A DNA stretch of 64,000 nucleotides, from assembly GCA_903840165.1 (NCBI GenBank), contig CAIMEY010000078.1, positions 1 to 64,000 of the forward strand. The letters run 5' to 3'. The notes under the pieces are model-generated. The model searched no databases and had not been told where the DNA came from. It worked only from the letters and a program-made list of their open reading frames with translations. The position numbers and the translations under genes were made by a program. Positions 9,210-18,970 of this stretch are shown here, in pieces; within the stretch, counting starts at the first letter, position 1; every line of letters starts with the position of its first letter. This DNA is from an uncultured Myxococcales bacterium (GTDB lineage: Bacteria; Myxococcota_A; UBA9042).

Positions 9210-9944
9210 ATGTCCCAGCAAGACTCCTTGAATTGCCAAGCGAATGCGTCGGCGCCCGTCGCCGCGGATCGGTCGTGGCCGGGCGTCGATCCGCTGGAAG
9301 CCTACGTGGCAGCCGAAAGGATTGCGCGAATCGACCACGTGCTGCGCCAGCGAATTGGCAGCATTGTCGCGGTGTTTGAGGATATCTTTGACCCGCACAA
9401 TGTGGCTGCGTGCCTGCGGACTTGCGATGGATTTGGCCTACAGCGCACGCACGTCGTGCTCAATCAGCATGGGGTTCGCCAATCGTCGACAGTGTCCAAG
9501 TCTGCGGATCAATGGCTGGATATACAGCGCCATGCCGGAACCGCAGCGGGCATCGCGGCGCTCAAGGCCCAAGGGTTTTGCATCTGGGTATCAGATCTTC
9601 AAGCAACTGAAACGCTTGATGAATTGCCGCTAGACCCGAAGATTGCCTTGGTGGTTGGCAATGCCCATGCCGGCATTTCGCCAGAGATGCGTCAGGCTGC
9701 GGACCGCCGCTACATTCTGCCGATGCATGGCATGGTCCAGTCGTATAACCTCTCGGTTGCATTGGCGCTTTCCCTGCAAACGGTTGTACCCAAGCGCCGG
9801 GCAAGCCTTGGCGGACAGGGAGACATGTCCGTGGCCGAGATGTGGCAACTGCGCCAAAAATGGCTGGAATTCGGCATACGCCATGTCGACGCGATGCGCC
9901 GCAGTGTGGGGTATGGACCGCACATTGCGGCGATTACGCCTTAA
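9210..9944 (+). CDS. trmH: SpoU-family tRNA/rRNA 2'-O-ribose methyltransferase (TrmH-like)
   Basis: 244 residues, near the length of E. coli TrmH (229). All three SpoU motifs are present: motif 1 DPHNVAACLRTCDGFGL with the catalytic-type Arg, motif 2 ALVVGNAHAGIS, and motif 3 LPMHGMVQSYNLSVALAL. TrmH methylates the 2'-OH of G18 in tRNA using SAM bound in the trefoil knot. Motif 2 lacks the acidic residue usual in this family (GxE becomes GNA), which is odd. The start at ATG 9210 gives the compact N-terminus; an upstream extension overlaps the acylase gene and is not protein-like. No strong Shine-Dalgarno is visible. It lies just upstream of folD on the same strand. Confidence 0.8.
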   Translation: MSQQDSLNCQANASAPVAADRSWPGVDPLEAYVAAERIARIDHVLRQRIGSIVAVFEDIFDPHNVAACLRTCDGFGLQRTHVVLNQHGVRQSSTVSKSADQWLDIQRHAGTAAGIAALKAQGFCIWVSDLQATETLDELPLDPKIALVVGNAHAGISPEMRQAADRRYILPMHGMVQSYNLSVALALSLQTVVPKRRASLGGQGDMSVAEMWQLRQKWLEFGIRHVDAMRRSVGYGPHIAAITP

Positions 9945-9968
9945 GAATCGACTATTTACAAGAGGTTA

Positions 9969-10841
9969 ATGATGAGTGCCCTAATCTTGGATGGAAAAGC
10001 AATTGCCGCAGCCGTGCGCCAGGAACTCAAGGCAACAGTTACGCAATTCAGGGCCAAAGGCATCACGCCTGGCTTGGCCGTGTGCTTGGTGGGCGAGGAC
10101 CCAGCGTCGGATGTCTACGTCCGCAACAAGGTGCGGGCCTGTGAAGAAGTAGGGATTCGGTCAGTGGAATTGCGCCTGCCAGCCACCACGACGCAAGTTG
10201 AACTCGAAGCGCTCATCGACCGCTGGAACGCCGACGACACGATTGACGGAATTCTGGTGCAATTGCCATTACCTAAAGGGCTGGATGCGGGGCCCATCGT
10301 CGCGCGGATTGCTACGCACAAAGACGTCGACGGCTTCGGCATGGAAAACCTGGGCCAGCTCACTGCGGGAAAGCCTGCGTTGGTGGCGTGTACCCCTGCG
10401 GGAGTCATGGAAATTCTGCGCCGGCACAGTCTCAATACGGGCTGGTCCTTGCGCGGAAAGCACGCCGTGGTTGTCGGTCGCTCGATCACCGTCGGCCGGC
10501 CGATGGCACTCTTGCTCTTGCAGGCCAATGCCACCGTGACGATCTGCCACAGCCAGACGGCGGACCTGAAATCCTTTGTGTCTTCGGCCGATTTGCTGGT
10601 GGCGGCAGCGGGACAGCGGCATTTGGTGCAGGGCGACTGGGTCAAGCCTGGGGCGGTGGTCATCGATGTGGGCATCCACCGTGGCGAAGATGGAAAACTC
10701 AGTGGAGACGTGGACTTTGCGCCCGCAGCCGCCCTGGCCTCGGCGATCACGCCCGTCCCAGGTGGCGTCGGTCCGATGACCATTGCGATGTTGCTGGCCA
10801 ACACGGTTCAGGCGTGTCAGGCCCGACGCGTGGGTGCCTAG
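9969..10841 (+). CDS. folD: Bifunctional methylenetetrahydrofolate dehydrogenase / methenyltetrahydrofolate cyclohydrolase
   Basis: 290 residues, the normal FolD length. Diagnostic motifs run in order: EDPASDVYVRNK with the catalytic Lys (K54), DGILVQLPLPKGLD, DVDGFG, CTPAGVMEIL, the Rossmann segment VVGRSITVGRPMALLLL, DVGIH and the C-terminal PVPGGVGPMTIAMLL. The enzyme interconverts 5,10-methylene- and 10-formyl-THF with NADP(H) in the cytoplasm. Two adjacent ATGs (9969 and 9972) follow AGAGG; either may be used. With gcvT and gcvH downstream on the same strand it forms a one-carbon metabolism group. Confidence 0.95.
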   Translation: MMSALILDGKAIAAAVRQELKATVTQFRAKGITPGLAVCLVGEDPASDVYVRNKVRACEEVGIRSVELRLPATTTQVELEALIDRWNADDTIDGILVQLPLPKGLDAGPIVARIATHKDVDGFGMENLGQLTAGKPALVACTPAGVMEILRRHSLNTGWSLRGKHAVVVGRSITVGRPMALLLLQANATVTICHSQTADLKSFVSSADLLVAAAGQRHLVQGDWVKPGAVVIDVGIHRGEDGKLSGDVDFAPAAALASAITPVPGGVGPMTIAMLLANTVQACQARRVGA

Positions 10842-10928
10842 GACGGTACCAGGGCAGAGCCTTGACAAGCTGTCGCGAAACGACGACACCGCCCCAAGCA
10901 GCGGGTCGCGCAATTTTTAGGAGGCAGG

Positions 10929-12080
10929 ATGAGTCAGCAAGCAGATCACGAAGGCAACGCCAACGGTGGTGAGGGCAACCTTCAGCGAACCCCTTTGTAC
11001 CAAGCGCACTTGCGCCTCGGCGGCCAGATGGTGCCCTTCGCTGGGTGGGAAATGCCGGTGCAGTATGCCGGTCGCGGTGTGACGGTGGAGCACCTCGCCA
11101 CGCGGCAACAGGCTGGACTTTTTGATGTTTCTCACATGGGCGAGATCATCATCGACGGGCCCGGGGCCCTGGACGAAGTCAATCACCTTGTGACCAACGA
11201 CGCCTCGGTCCTGGGCGACGGCGATGCGATGTATGCGGTACTTTGCCACGAAAATGGCTGTGCCGTCGATGACTTGTACGTGTACCGCCTTGGTGCGGAG
11301 CGATTCTTGCTCGTGGTCAATGCATCCAATATTGACAAAGATTACGCGCACATGCTGGCTCATGCCCATCATCCCGAGCGCGTGATCAACCGGTCCAAGG
11401 ACTTCGCCCAAATCGCCCTTCAGGGTCCCAAAGCCAGTGAAATCTTGGCTAAAGTCCTGCCTGGCGATGCCATCGGCCTGCCGCGCAACCGGATTCGCGT
11501 TCACAGTTTCCATGGCGCTGATACCCTTGTCGCTACAACGGGTTACACGGGCGAAAAGGGCTTTGAGATCTACCTGCCTCCAGAAATTGCCGAGGCTGCG
11601 TGGCAAGAACTGCTCGACGCCGGCACACCGCTCGGTCTGCAACCCGTGGGCCTCGGTGCCCGCGATACCCTGCGGCTTGAGATGGGCTACCCGTTGTATG
11701 GCCATGAATTGGATGATGAAACCAGCGGACTTGAGGCGCGCGTGCAATGGGCCATCAAGCTGGGCAAGCCGGCGGGCTTTGTCGGCAGCGAGGCGCTCAA
11801 GGCGCGCAAGGCAGCCGGTTTAGCCAAGAAACTCGTAGGGTTACATATGATCGACCGAGGGATCGCCCGCGAAGGGACGCCTGTGTTCAAGGATGGACAA
11901 CGGGTGGGCACCGTCACGTCAGGCACGCATTCGCCATCGCTCAAGCAACCTGTTGCTTTGGCGTATGTTCCGCCGGCTCTGGCCACATTGGGCACCGAGT
12001 TGCAGGTCGACCTGCGCGGACAGCTGCGTCTGGCCCGCGTTGTGGCATTCCCCTTTGTGCAAACGACGTTAACCGTCTAG
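10929..12080 (+). CDS. gcvT: Glycine cleavage system T protein (aminomethyltransferase)
   Basis: 383 residues with a strong AGGAGG four bases before the ATG. Family signatures are [67 protein letters not shown] and, in the C-terminal barrel, [12 protein letters not shown]. The T protein releases ammonia from the aminomethyl-lipoyl group of the H protein and makes 5,10-methylene-THF, the FolD substrate. gcvH follows 99 bp downstream. gcvP (glycine decarboxylase) is not present in this window. No glycine riboswitch was recognised in the 87 bp upstream. Confidence 0.95.
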   Translation: MSQQADHEGNANGGEGNLQRTPLYQAHLRLGGQMVPFAGWEMPVQYAGRGVTVEHLATRQQAGLFDVSHMGEIIIDGPGALDEVNHLVTNDASVLGDGDAMYAVLCHENGCAVDDLYVYRLGAERFLLVVNASNIDKDYAHMLAHAHHPERVINRSKDFAQIALQGPKASEILAKVLPGDAIGLPRNRIRVHSFHGADTLVATTGYTGEKGFEIYLPPEIAEAAWQELLDAGTPLGLQPVGLGARDTLRLEMGYPLYGHELDDETSGLEARVQWAIKLGKPAGFVGSEALKARKAAGLAKKLVGLHMIDRGIAREGTPVFKDGQRVGTVTSGTHSPSLKQPVALAYVPPALATLGTELQVDLRGQLRLARVVAFPFVQTTLTV

Positions 12081-12179
12081 CTCTTGCTGCCAACGGGCGG
12101 CGACCGCCCCATTTGATGATCCGCGTCGTTCCTGACCGTCAGGACGCGGCGCATGAGGCAAACCGTCAAGGAGAAACCG

Positions 12180-12569
12180 ATGAACATCCCGCAGAACTTG
12201 CTGTACACCGTTGACCACGAATGGGCCCGCGTTGAGGCGGACGGCAGCATCACCATGGGAATCACTGATTTTGCGCAGGAATCTCTGGGCGGCGTCGTCT
12301 ATGTCGAGCTGCCGTCCTTGGGCAGTGCGGTCGAGCGCGGCGCAACCTGCGGTCAAGTCGAGTCCACCAAATCCGTATCTGAGTTGTTTGCCGCCGCTAC
12401 GGGCGAGGTCGTGGGCCGCAACGATCAACTCGACAGCCAGCCGGAACTGGTCAACTCCGATCCGTACGGCGAAGGTTGGATGTTGCGCATCATGCCTAGC
12501 GCCAGTGATTTCACGGGCTTGATGGACCCAGCATCCTACGCGATTCACGCCGCCGCCAGCAGCCACTAA
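12180..12569 (+). CDS. gcvH: Glycine cleavage system H protein
   Basis: 129 residues, the usual H-protein length. The ATG is preceded by AAGGAG. The lipoyl domain is evident: YTVDHEWARVE at the start, GVVYVELPSLG, and the lipoylation site VESTKSVSEL with Lys64, followed by NSDPYGEGWMLRI. It carries the aminomethyl group between the P, T and L proteins. An upstream in-frame ATG at 12153 would add nine residues with a poorer fit to the family. Confidence 0.96.
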   Translation: MNIPQNLLYTVDHEWARVEADGSITMGITDFAQESLGGVVYVELPSLGSAVERGATCGQVESTKSVSELFAAATGEVVGRNDQLDSQPELVNSDPYGEGWMLRIMPSASDFTGLMDPASYAIHAAASSH

Positions 12570-12702
12570 GCCGCGACAACGCTGCCTCCCTGCGACGCCC
12601 CGCGTGGAATGCGCACGGCGCTCGCTGTGTTCCATCGCTGCCTTGGGCTGATCGCCGTTGCTTTCACGCGGCGTCTTGCGCCTAGGCAACGGGAGGCTCC
12701 CC

Positions 12703-14394
12703 TTGTCGCACCGACCGCTGCTGCGTCCCTATCAGTCTGAGGCGATCGCCGCGGTGCTCCAGGCTAGGCGCCAAGGTTGCCAGCGCATGGTGGTTTGCCT
12801 GCCGACAGGTGCTGGCAAAACCGTTATTTTTTCAGAACTTGCCCGAATGGCGCGACAGCCCGTCTTGGTGCTGGCCCACCGCGAGGAGTTGCTGCAACAG
12901 GCGCAGGCCAAGCTCCAGGCGGCCCTGGGTGACTCGCGGCAAGTGGGCATTGAGCAAGCGGATCGCAGTGCTTCAGCGGATGCCAGCGTGGTGGTGGCCT
13001 CGCTGCGGTCCTTGCACGATCAGCGGCTTGAACGGGTGATGCAGCAACGGCAATTCGGCCTCATTCTCTACGATGAGTGCCACCATGCCGTCGCCGAGGA
13101 CAACCGCCGCGTCCTGCGTCAGTTGGGCTGTTTTGACCGCGACTGGCAAGGTACCCTGCTGGGGCTTACCGCAACTGCGCATCGTGCCGACGGATTACCT
13201 CTGGGCGACGTCTTTGATCGCATCGTCTACCACCGCGCCCTGCCCGACCTCATCGAACAAGGTTGGCTGGTTCCCTTGCGCGGCTTTCGCATCGCGACGA
13301 CCGCCGATCTTTCAGGATTATCTAGTGGCGGCATGGACTTTCGCGAGGAAGAACTGGCCCAAGCCGTCGACATCGAAGAGCGTAATGCCTTGGTGGCCCG
13401 CAGCATTCAGGAACTTGCGCGGGACCGACGCACGGTCGCCTTCTGCGTGACGGTCGGCCACGCCCGCAACTTAGCCAAAGCATTACGTCATCTTGGCGTT
13501 CGCGCCAGCATTGTCCACGGCGAAATGGCGTCTGTGGACCGCGCCGACGTGCTGCAGCGATTTCGCGATGGTGCCATCGAAGTCCTGGCCAATGTCGGCG
13601 TATTAACAGAGGGTTTTGACGACCCCGGTGTCTCGTGCATCGCCATGGCGCGGCCGACCCGCTCTGACGGACTCTACGCCCAATGCGTGGGTCGCGGAAC
13701 TCGGCTTTTTGACGGAAAAAAAGACTGTCTTGTCCTGGACTTCGTCGATCTCTCCGCCCTGTCCTTGATGACGCTGCCGACCCTCTTCGGTTTGCCGCCC
13801 ATGATGGATCTGCGCGGTGAGGACGCAGGCGAAGCGGGCAAGGTCTGGCAAAGAATTCAGCTAGATATGCCAGGGTTTGAGCTTGAGGCGGGTGCCATTA
13901 CCTTGGGCGAAATCCAGCAACGAGCTGCGCACTTCGATCCGTTGACCTTGCGCGTCGATGCGGAGGTTCGCGCCATATCGCCGCTGGCCTGGGAGTCCTT
14001 GGGAAGTCGGGGCCTGGCCCTGCATTTTCTCACTGGTTCTAAGGCGTTGTCTGAGGTCTTGGTCCTCAACCAAGGGGGCCGCGGCAAGCGTTGGCTGGTC
14101 CTGTGGGATGACAAGCCCAAAGCGCGGTTTTCTAGCCTCGAAGAGGCCGTGCAAGCCGTTGATTGGGAAGTGGAACAGCGGGGCGCCCAGACCTTGCGCA
14201 GCGCGATGACGGATGCCCGGTGGCGGGATCAACCCATTGGCGCAGCATTGGCGACGGAGATGCAGCAGGTCCGCACGCAGGGGCAGGCGCGAAATCGCGG
14301 GGAAGCATTGAAATTGCTTGCTTTTGCTCAGGCCCATACGCGAACTGCTGAGGTGGCCGCCCGAGCCGCAGTTGCTGCCCCTGACAAGTCCTGA
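12703..14394 (+). CDS. SF2 DEAD/DEAH-box (DECH) helicase
   Basis: 563 residues from a TTG preceded by GGGAGG with good spacing, chosen over a TTG at 12658 that has no ribosome site. Motifs are Walker A LPTGAGKT (residues 33-40), DECH (124-127), TATA motif III, and VLTEGFDDPGV with QCVGRGTR (motif VI) in the second RecA-like domain. The layout LLRPYQSEAI then helicase core resembles the type-III restriction/UvrB-like branch (ComFA/YejH-type) of superfamily 2. The C-terminal 170 residues match nothing I recognise. There is no partner methylase or nuclease nearby, so DNA/RNA remodelling or repair is more likely than restriction. Confidence 0.85.
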   Translation: MSHRPLLRPYQSEAIAAVLQARRQGCQRMVVCLPTGAGKTVIFSELARMARQPVLVLAHREELLQQAQAKLQAALGDSRQVGIEQADRSASADASVVVASLRSLHDQRLERVMQQRQFGLILYDECHHAVAEDNRRVLRQLGCFDRDWQGTLLGLTATAHRADGLPLGDVFDRIVYHRALPDLIEQGWLVPLRGFRIATTADLSGLSSGGMDFREEELAQAVDIEERNALVARSIQELARDRRTVAFCVTVGHARNLAKALRHLGVRASIVHGEMASVDRADVLQRFRDGAIEVLANVGVLTEGFDDPGVSCIAMARPTRSDGLYAQCVGRGTRLFDGKKDCLVLDFVDLSALSLMTLPTLFGLPPMMDLRGEDAGEAGKVWQRIQLDMPGFELEAGAITLGEIQQRAAHFDPLTLRVDAEVRAISPLAWESLGSRGLALHFLTGSKALSEVLVLNQGGRGKRWLVLWDDKPKARFSSLEEAVQAVDWEVEQRGAQTLRSAMTDARWRDQPIGAALATEMQQVRTQGQARNRGEALKLLAFAQAHTRTAEVAARAAVAAPDKS

Positions 14395-14428
14395 CCGGCG
14401 GAGAGAATCCCAGCAAATACCTGGCGTT

Positions 14429-14857
14429 TTACGGCACTTCAAACTCGCACAACGTATCCACCGGTGCAGCGGCCACGGCCTTGGCACTGGTCGGCTTCTG
14501 CTTGGCCGCTTTGACCTGCGCAGTTTCCAAGAACTTCTGACCGGCACCGTTGCGCGCTGCGTAAACAACCGCCTTGCCTGAGAAATCATAGGCTTCTAGT
14601 TCAACTTCTCCAGAAGCCTTCACGTGCTGGCCTACCTGAATCCACAAGCCACCTTCAGCGCCGCGGTCGAGGGCGGCCGCGATGAAGAGCTTTTTCTTTT
14701 CCGGCAAATCCTCAATCTTGACCTTGAGTTTGCGCGCGCCTCGGTCATAGGAGACGAAGCTGCAGCGCGGGTCGGCCCACAGGGTGGCTGGTACGGCCAA
14801 GGTAGACAGGACAGCCCAGAGGCAGCAAACCTTGGCAAAGCGATTGCGATTGATCAT
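14429..14857 (-). CDS. Small secreted hypothetical protein
   Basis: 142 residues. The ATG at 14857 opens a clear signal peptide (INRNRF, hydrophobic core, cleavage after LWA). The mature part (about 115 residues) has two widely spaced Cys (near the N-terminus and five residues from the end), a Lys-rich strand (RKLKVKIEDLPEKKKLF) and a small beta-rich body ending LCEFEVP. It is likely periplasmic, perhaps with one disulfide. The longer frame from 15097 lacks protein-like features upstream of the signal. It is convergent with the helicase gene. Function unknown. Confidence 0.6.
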   Translation of the reverse strand: MINRNRFAKVCCLWAVLSTLAVPATLWADPRCSFVSYDRGARKLKVKIEDLPEKKKLFIAAALDRGAEGGLWIQVGQHVKASGEVELEAYDFSGKAVVYAARNGAGQKFLETAQVKAAKQKPTSAKAVAAAPVDTLCEFEVP

Positions 14858-15115
14858 CCGATGTTCCCCGTCAATGAGCCGAAATTTGTCGCGCCGCGAC
14901 CGTGCCGTTGTGCCCGAACCCGCGCCATAAGCGGAGCGGCTACTGGCAGCAAAGCCAAGGGGCCGGCGGCCAACAGGATGCGAGATGGACAGCCATGGGT
15001 CAAGTCCATTTGCACGCAAGCAAGGGACGCTTGACCGTGCGCCTTCACCAACTTCTCCCTGATAAACAATGGCTTTCCCTGCGCCAGGCTCAAGCAAAAC
15101 AGCACGTTCACGGCG

Positions 15116-18100
15116 CTATTCCGCCACCGAACCGTCCAGCCACCGCTGCACTTCAGCGACGCTCACGCCTTTTCGCCGCGCGTAGTCCTGCAGTTGGTCT
15201 TCACCAATGCGCCCCACCGCGAAGTATTGTGCTTGAGGATGGCGGAGATACAGACCACTGACGCTGGAGGCCGGTACCATCGCCAGATTGTCCGTCAGGT
15301 CAATGCCCACCGCCTCTGGTTCCAACAATTCCCAAAGTTTGCGCTTTTCGCTGTGGTCGGGACAGGCTGGATAGCCAAAGGCCGGGCGAATACCTTGATA
15401 TTGCTCACCTATCAGGGCCTCGCTATCCAACTGCTCGTCGGGCGCGTACCACAACTGCCGCACGCGTTGATGCAGGCATTCGGTGAGCGCTTCGGCGAGG
15501 CGATCGGCCAGGGCCTTGGTCAAGATCGCGTGGTAGTCGTTGTGATCCGCTTGAAATTCAGCGACCAAGGCGTCGACACCCAGCCCCGCTGTCACGGCAA
15601 AGGCACCCACCCAGTCGGGTACGCCCAGTTCACGGGGCGCCACAAAGTCGGCGAGAGACAGGTACGGGTTTTGATTTGTCTTTACCCGCTGTTGCCTCAG
15701 CATGGCAAAGCGCTGCAGCGGCTGTTCCCGGGCGTCATCGCGGTACAGGACAATGTCATCGCCTTGAGCCGCCGCAGGCCAGATTCCCCACACCGCCGCA
15801 AGCTGAATTCGCTTGGTCTGCTTGAGCTTATCCAGCAGCTGCCGTGCATCGTCGTACAAAGCCCGCGCCTGCACGCCTTGGTCTGGATCATCGAGGATCG
15901 CGGGAAACTTGCCGCGCAACTCCCAGGCACTAAAGAATAAATGCCAGTCGATGTAGGGTTGGACTTCGGCCAAAGTCGGCTGCCACACATTGCGCCCCGT
16001 CCGCTGCGGCGGCGGCCCGACCGTCGCCTGCCAATCGATGGTCATCCGCTTGGCCTTAGCTTCTGTGTACGAAAGCAGGGGCCTTAGGCTGCGCTCGAGA
16101 TAGGACGCGCGCAAATCCTCTTGGTCCTTGCGCACTTGCAAGACATAAGCGCCATGCTGCGTCGGCGACAGCAACGCCGATACCGTCGCCACAGCCCGGG
16201 ACGCGTCGAGCACGTGCACGACCGGCGCATCGTAGGCCGGTGCCAACTTGACCGCCGTGTGCGGCCGCGACGTCGTCGCTCCACCAATGATTAGCGGCAG
16301 TTGCATCCCGCGCCGCTGCATTTCCTTAGCGACCTGCACCATCTCGTCCAAGGACGGCGTGATTAGACCAGAAAGACCTATAATATCAGCATTTTGCGCC
16401 ACAGCTTCATCCAGAATTCGCGCCATCGGCACCATGACGCCCAGGTCGATCACGTGATAGTTATTGCAACCCAGCACTACTCCTACAATATTCTTGCCAA
16501 TGTCGTGAACATCGCCCTTGACCGTCGCCAGCAGAATCCGGCCTTGGGCCTGCCCGCCAAGGCCCGCCGCTTTGCGCGCTTCTAGGTAGGGCTCGAGAAA
16601 CGCCACCCCTTTCTTCATTACGCGTGCGGATTTCACCACTTGCGGCAGAAACATCTTGCCCGCGCCAAAGAGATCGCCGACCACAGCCATGCCGGCCATC
16701 ATCGGTCCTTCGATGATCTTTAGCGGATCATCATAGAGTTCAAGGGCTTCACCCAGGTCGGCGCCAATGAAGTCAACCTGCCCGGTCACCATCGCATGGC
16801 GGATGCGTTCATCTAAGGTCCCGTCTCGCCAAGACAAATCGACGACGCGGGCCTTACCGCTGCCTTTGACGCGCTCCGCAAAACTCACCAAGCGCTCGGT
16901 GGCGTCGGGGCGGCGATTGAGGACGACGTCTTCGACGTGAACCAGCAATTCCGGTTCAATTTCCTGATACACGGCGAGTTGCCCGGCATTGACGATGCCC
17001 ATGTCCAACCCGGCCGCGATGGCGTGGTAGAGGAAGGCAGCGTTCATCGCCTCGCGCACGATGTTGTTGCCGCGAAAGGCAAAACTGAGGTTGGAGACCC
17101 CGCCCGACAGGTGAACGCCCGGCATTCGGCGCTTAACCTCGCGGCAGGCTTGGAGAAAGGAGACCGCGTAATCGTTGTGCTCCTCGATGCCAGTGCCGAT
17201 GGCGAGTACGTTGAGATCAAAGAAGATATCGCAGGGAGCGAATCCCGCTTGCTCGGTCAAAAGGTCGTAAGCGCGCTGGCAGATCTCGATGCGCCTGTCT
17301 GTGGTATCCGCTTGACCTTGTTCATCAAAGGCCATGACGACGACGGCCGCGCCATATTGCTGGACCAGACGCGCTCGCTGCAGGAACTCAGCTGGACCTT
17401 CCTTGAGAGACAAGGAGTTACACACGCCCTTGCCCTGCAGGCATTGCAGGCCGACTTCGAGCACGGACCACTTGCTGCTGTCGACCATGATCGGCAACCG
17501 CGCGATATCAGGCTCACTTGCCACCAAGTTCAGGAAGGTGTGCATCGCTTCTTCCGAATCGAGCATTCCTTCGTCCATATTGACGTCGAGCAGATTGGCA
17601 CCACCGCGCACTTGGTCGCGCGCCACGTCCAAAGCTGTAGCAAAGTCACGCGCTTTGATGAGGTCCGCAAAGCGCTTGGACCCTGTCACGTTGGTCCGCT
17701 CGCCGATCAGGGTGAAGTTGCTGTCCGGCCGCAGCATCAGACCTTCGAGGCCCGAGAGACGCGTATAACCTTGGTTAGGCACAGCGATTTTGCAGGGCCG
17801 ATCCCGCGCTACGGACGCGGCCAAAGCGGCAATGTGATCGGGCGTCGTACCGCAGCAACCACCGACGATTTGCGCTAGGCCATCACGGACAAAGCCGCCC
17901 ACAAGCTCAGCCGTTTCAGCCGGTTGTTGGTCGTAGCCGCCAAAGGCATTGGGCAGGCCTGCATTGGGGTAGGCGGAGAGCCAGCAATCGGCATTGTGCG
18001 CCAACTCTTGAAGAAAAGGCCGCATTTCCCGGGCACCGAGGGCGCAGTTAATGCCCACTGAAAACGGCTTGGCATGGGCAACGCTGGCCCAGAACGCGTC

Positions 18101-18781
18101 GATAGTCTGCCCGGACAGGGTACGTCCCGACTTGTCGGTGATGGTCACTGAGATCATCACTGGAACTCGTTGATTACGTGCAACAAACTCTTGTTCAATG
18201 GCGAACAGACAGGCCTTGAGGTTGAGGGTGTCGAACACCGTTTCGCACAACAGCAGGTCGCTGCCACCATCGAGAAGTCCGCGAACTTGCGTGCGATACG
18301 CGTCCCGCACTTCGGCCCAGGTGACGCTACGAAAACCCGGGTCTTCCACCTTGGGCGAAAGGGACAAAGTTCGATTGGTCGGGCCAATAGAGCCCGCAAC
18401 AAAACGCGGTTGATTCGGGGTCTTACGCGTCCAAGCCTCGGCACGCTCCTTGGCGATTCGCGCCGACGCCACATTGAGGTCATAGCTGAGGTCCTGCAGG
18501 TGATAGTCAGCTTGACTGATGGCCTGCGCAGAAAACGTATTTGTTTCAATCAGATCCGCGCCAGCTTGCAGGTACAGGTCGTGGATATCGCCAATCACGT
18601 CGGGGCGCGTCAGGCTCAGGAGGTCGGCATTGCCCTTGAGGTCGCCGGGATGATCACGTAGAGCCTCATTTCGATAGTCTTTTTCTTCGAGCCCTCGCCG
18701 CTGGACAAGCGTTCCCATCGCGCCGTCGAGGACGAGCACCCGTCGCTGCAGCAGTTCGGAAAAGACGTCTTGATTGGACAT
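15116..18781 (-). CDS. metH: Cobalamin-dependent methionine synthase
   Basis: 1221 residues from the ATG after GGAGCCC, almost the length of E. coli MetH (1227). The frame runs further upstream, but only this start gives the usual N-terminus. Four domains are visible: the homocysteine domain with zinc ligands C246, C309 and C310 (GINCALG, GGCCGT); the methyl-THF domain (GGANLLDVNMDEGMLDSE); the cobalamin cap and Rossmann domain with the cobalt-ligand motif DVHDIGKN, His759, and GLSGLITPSLDEM; and the C-terminal SAM reactivation domain (RPAFGYPACPDH). It makes methionine from homocysteine with methyl-THF. I found no cobalamin riboswitch upstream. It is near but not in an operon with folD/gcv. 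Confidence 0.97.
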   Translation of the reverse strand: MSNQDVFSELLQRRVLVLDGAMGTLVQRRGLEEKDYRNEALRDHPGDLKGNADLLSLTRPDVIGDIHDLYLQAGADLIETNTFSAQAISQADYHLQDLSYDLNVASARIAKERAEAWTRKTPNQPRFVAGSIGPTNRTLSLSPKVEDPGFRSVTWAEVRDAYRTQVRGLLDGGSDLLLCETVFDTLNLKACLFAIEQEFVARNQRVPVMISVTITDKSGRTLSGQTIDAFWASVAHAKPFSVGINCALGAREMRPFLQELAHNADCWLSAYPNAGLPNAFGGYDQQPAETAELVGGFVRDGLAQIVGGCCGTTPDHIAALAASVARDRPCKIAVPNQGYTRLSGLEGLMLRPDSNFTLIGERTNVTGSKRFADLIKARDFATALDVARDQVRGGANLLDVNMDEGMLDSEEAMHTFLNLVASEPDIARLPIMVDSSKWSVLEVGLQCLQGKGVCNSLSLKEGPAEFLQRARLVQQYGAAVVVMAFDEQGQADTTDRRIEICQRAYDLLTEQAGFAPCDIFFDLNVLAIGTGIEEHNDYAVSFLQACREVKRRMPGVHLSGGVSNLSFAFRGNNIVREAMNAAFLYHAIAAGLDMGIVNAGQLAVYQEIEPELLVHVEDVVLNRRPDATERLVSFAERVKGSGKARVVDLSWRDGTLDERIRHAMVTGQVDFIGADLGEALELYDDPLKIIEGPMMAGMAVVGDLFGAGKMFLPQVVKSARVMKKGVAFLEPYLEARKAAGLGGQAQGRILLATVKGDVHDIGKNIVGVVLGCNNYHVIDLGVMVPMARILDEAVAQNADIIGLSGLITPSLDEMVQVAKEMQRRGMQLPLIIGGATTSRPHTAVKLAPAYDAPVVHVLDASRAVATVSALLSPTQHGAYVLQVRKDQEDLRASYLERSLRPLLSYTEAKAKRMTIDWQATVGPPPQRTGRNVWQPTLAEVQPYIDWHLFFSAWELRGKFPAILDDPDQGVQARALYDDARQLLDKLKQTKRIQLAAVWGIWPAAAQGDDIVLYRDDAREQPLQRFAMLRQQRVKTNQNPYLSLADFVAPRELGVPDWVGAFAVTAGLGVDALVAEFQADHNDYHAILTKALADRLAEALTECLHQRVRQLWYAPDEQLDSEALIGEQYQGIRPAFGYPACPDHSEKRKLWELLEPEAVGIDLTDNLAMVPASSVSGLYLRHPQAQYFAVGRIGEDQLQDYARRKGVSVAEVQRWLDGSVAE

Positions 18782-18822
18782 GTTGGGCTCCGCTAGCGCT
18801 CTATCGCGCTCAAGGGGCTGGC

Positions 18823-18851
18823 AGTATAGCGGCGATGGCCCAGGCGGGCCA
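18823..18851 (-). promoter_or_regulatory. Candidate metH promoter
   Basis: On the minus strand a TATACT hexamer lies about 40 bp before the metH start. A weak -35-like TGGCCC sits 17 bases upstream of it. Only the -10 is convincing. Confidence 0.3.
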
Positions 18852-18970
18852 CTTGCGTGCAGAGGCAGGTTGCCAAGTCGCGGACAATCGGTTAGCAAAC
18901 AGGGGGCTGCTAGCCGGCCCGTCTCAGTGTCTGCATGGGCCCTGGCCATTACCAACACCGCGGAGGCATT

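Noticed and set aside
10842..10928. Possible glycine riboswitch or TTGACA promoter before gcvT
   Set aside because: No glycine-aptamer conserved blocks. TTGACA at 10862 has no acceptable -10 at 16-18 bases.
18782..18970. Possible cobalamin or SAH riboswitch upstream of metH
   Set aside because: No B12-box (GCCACTG type) or SAH-aptamer core was recognised on the minus strand.
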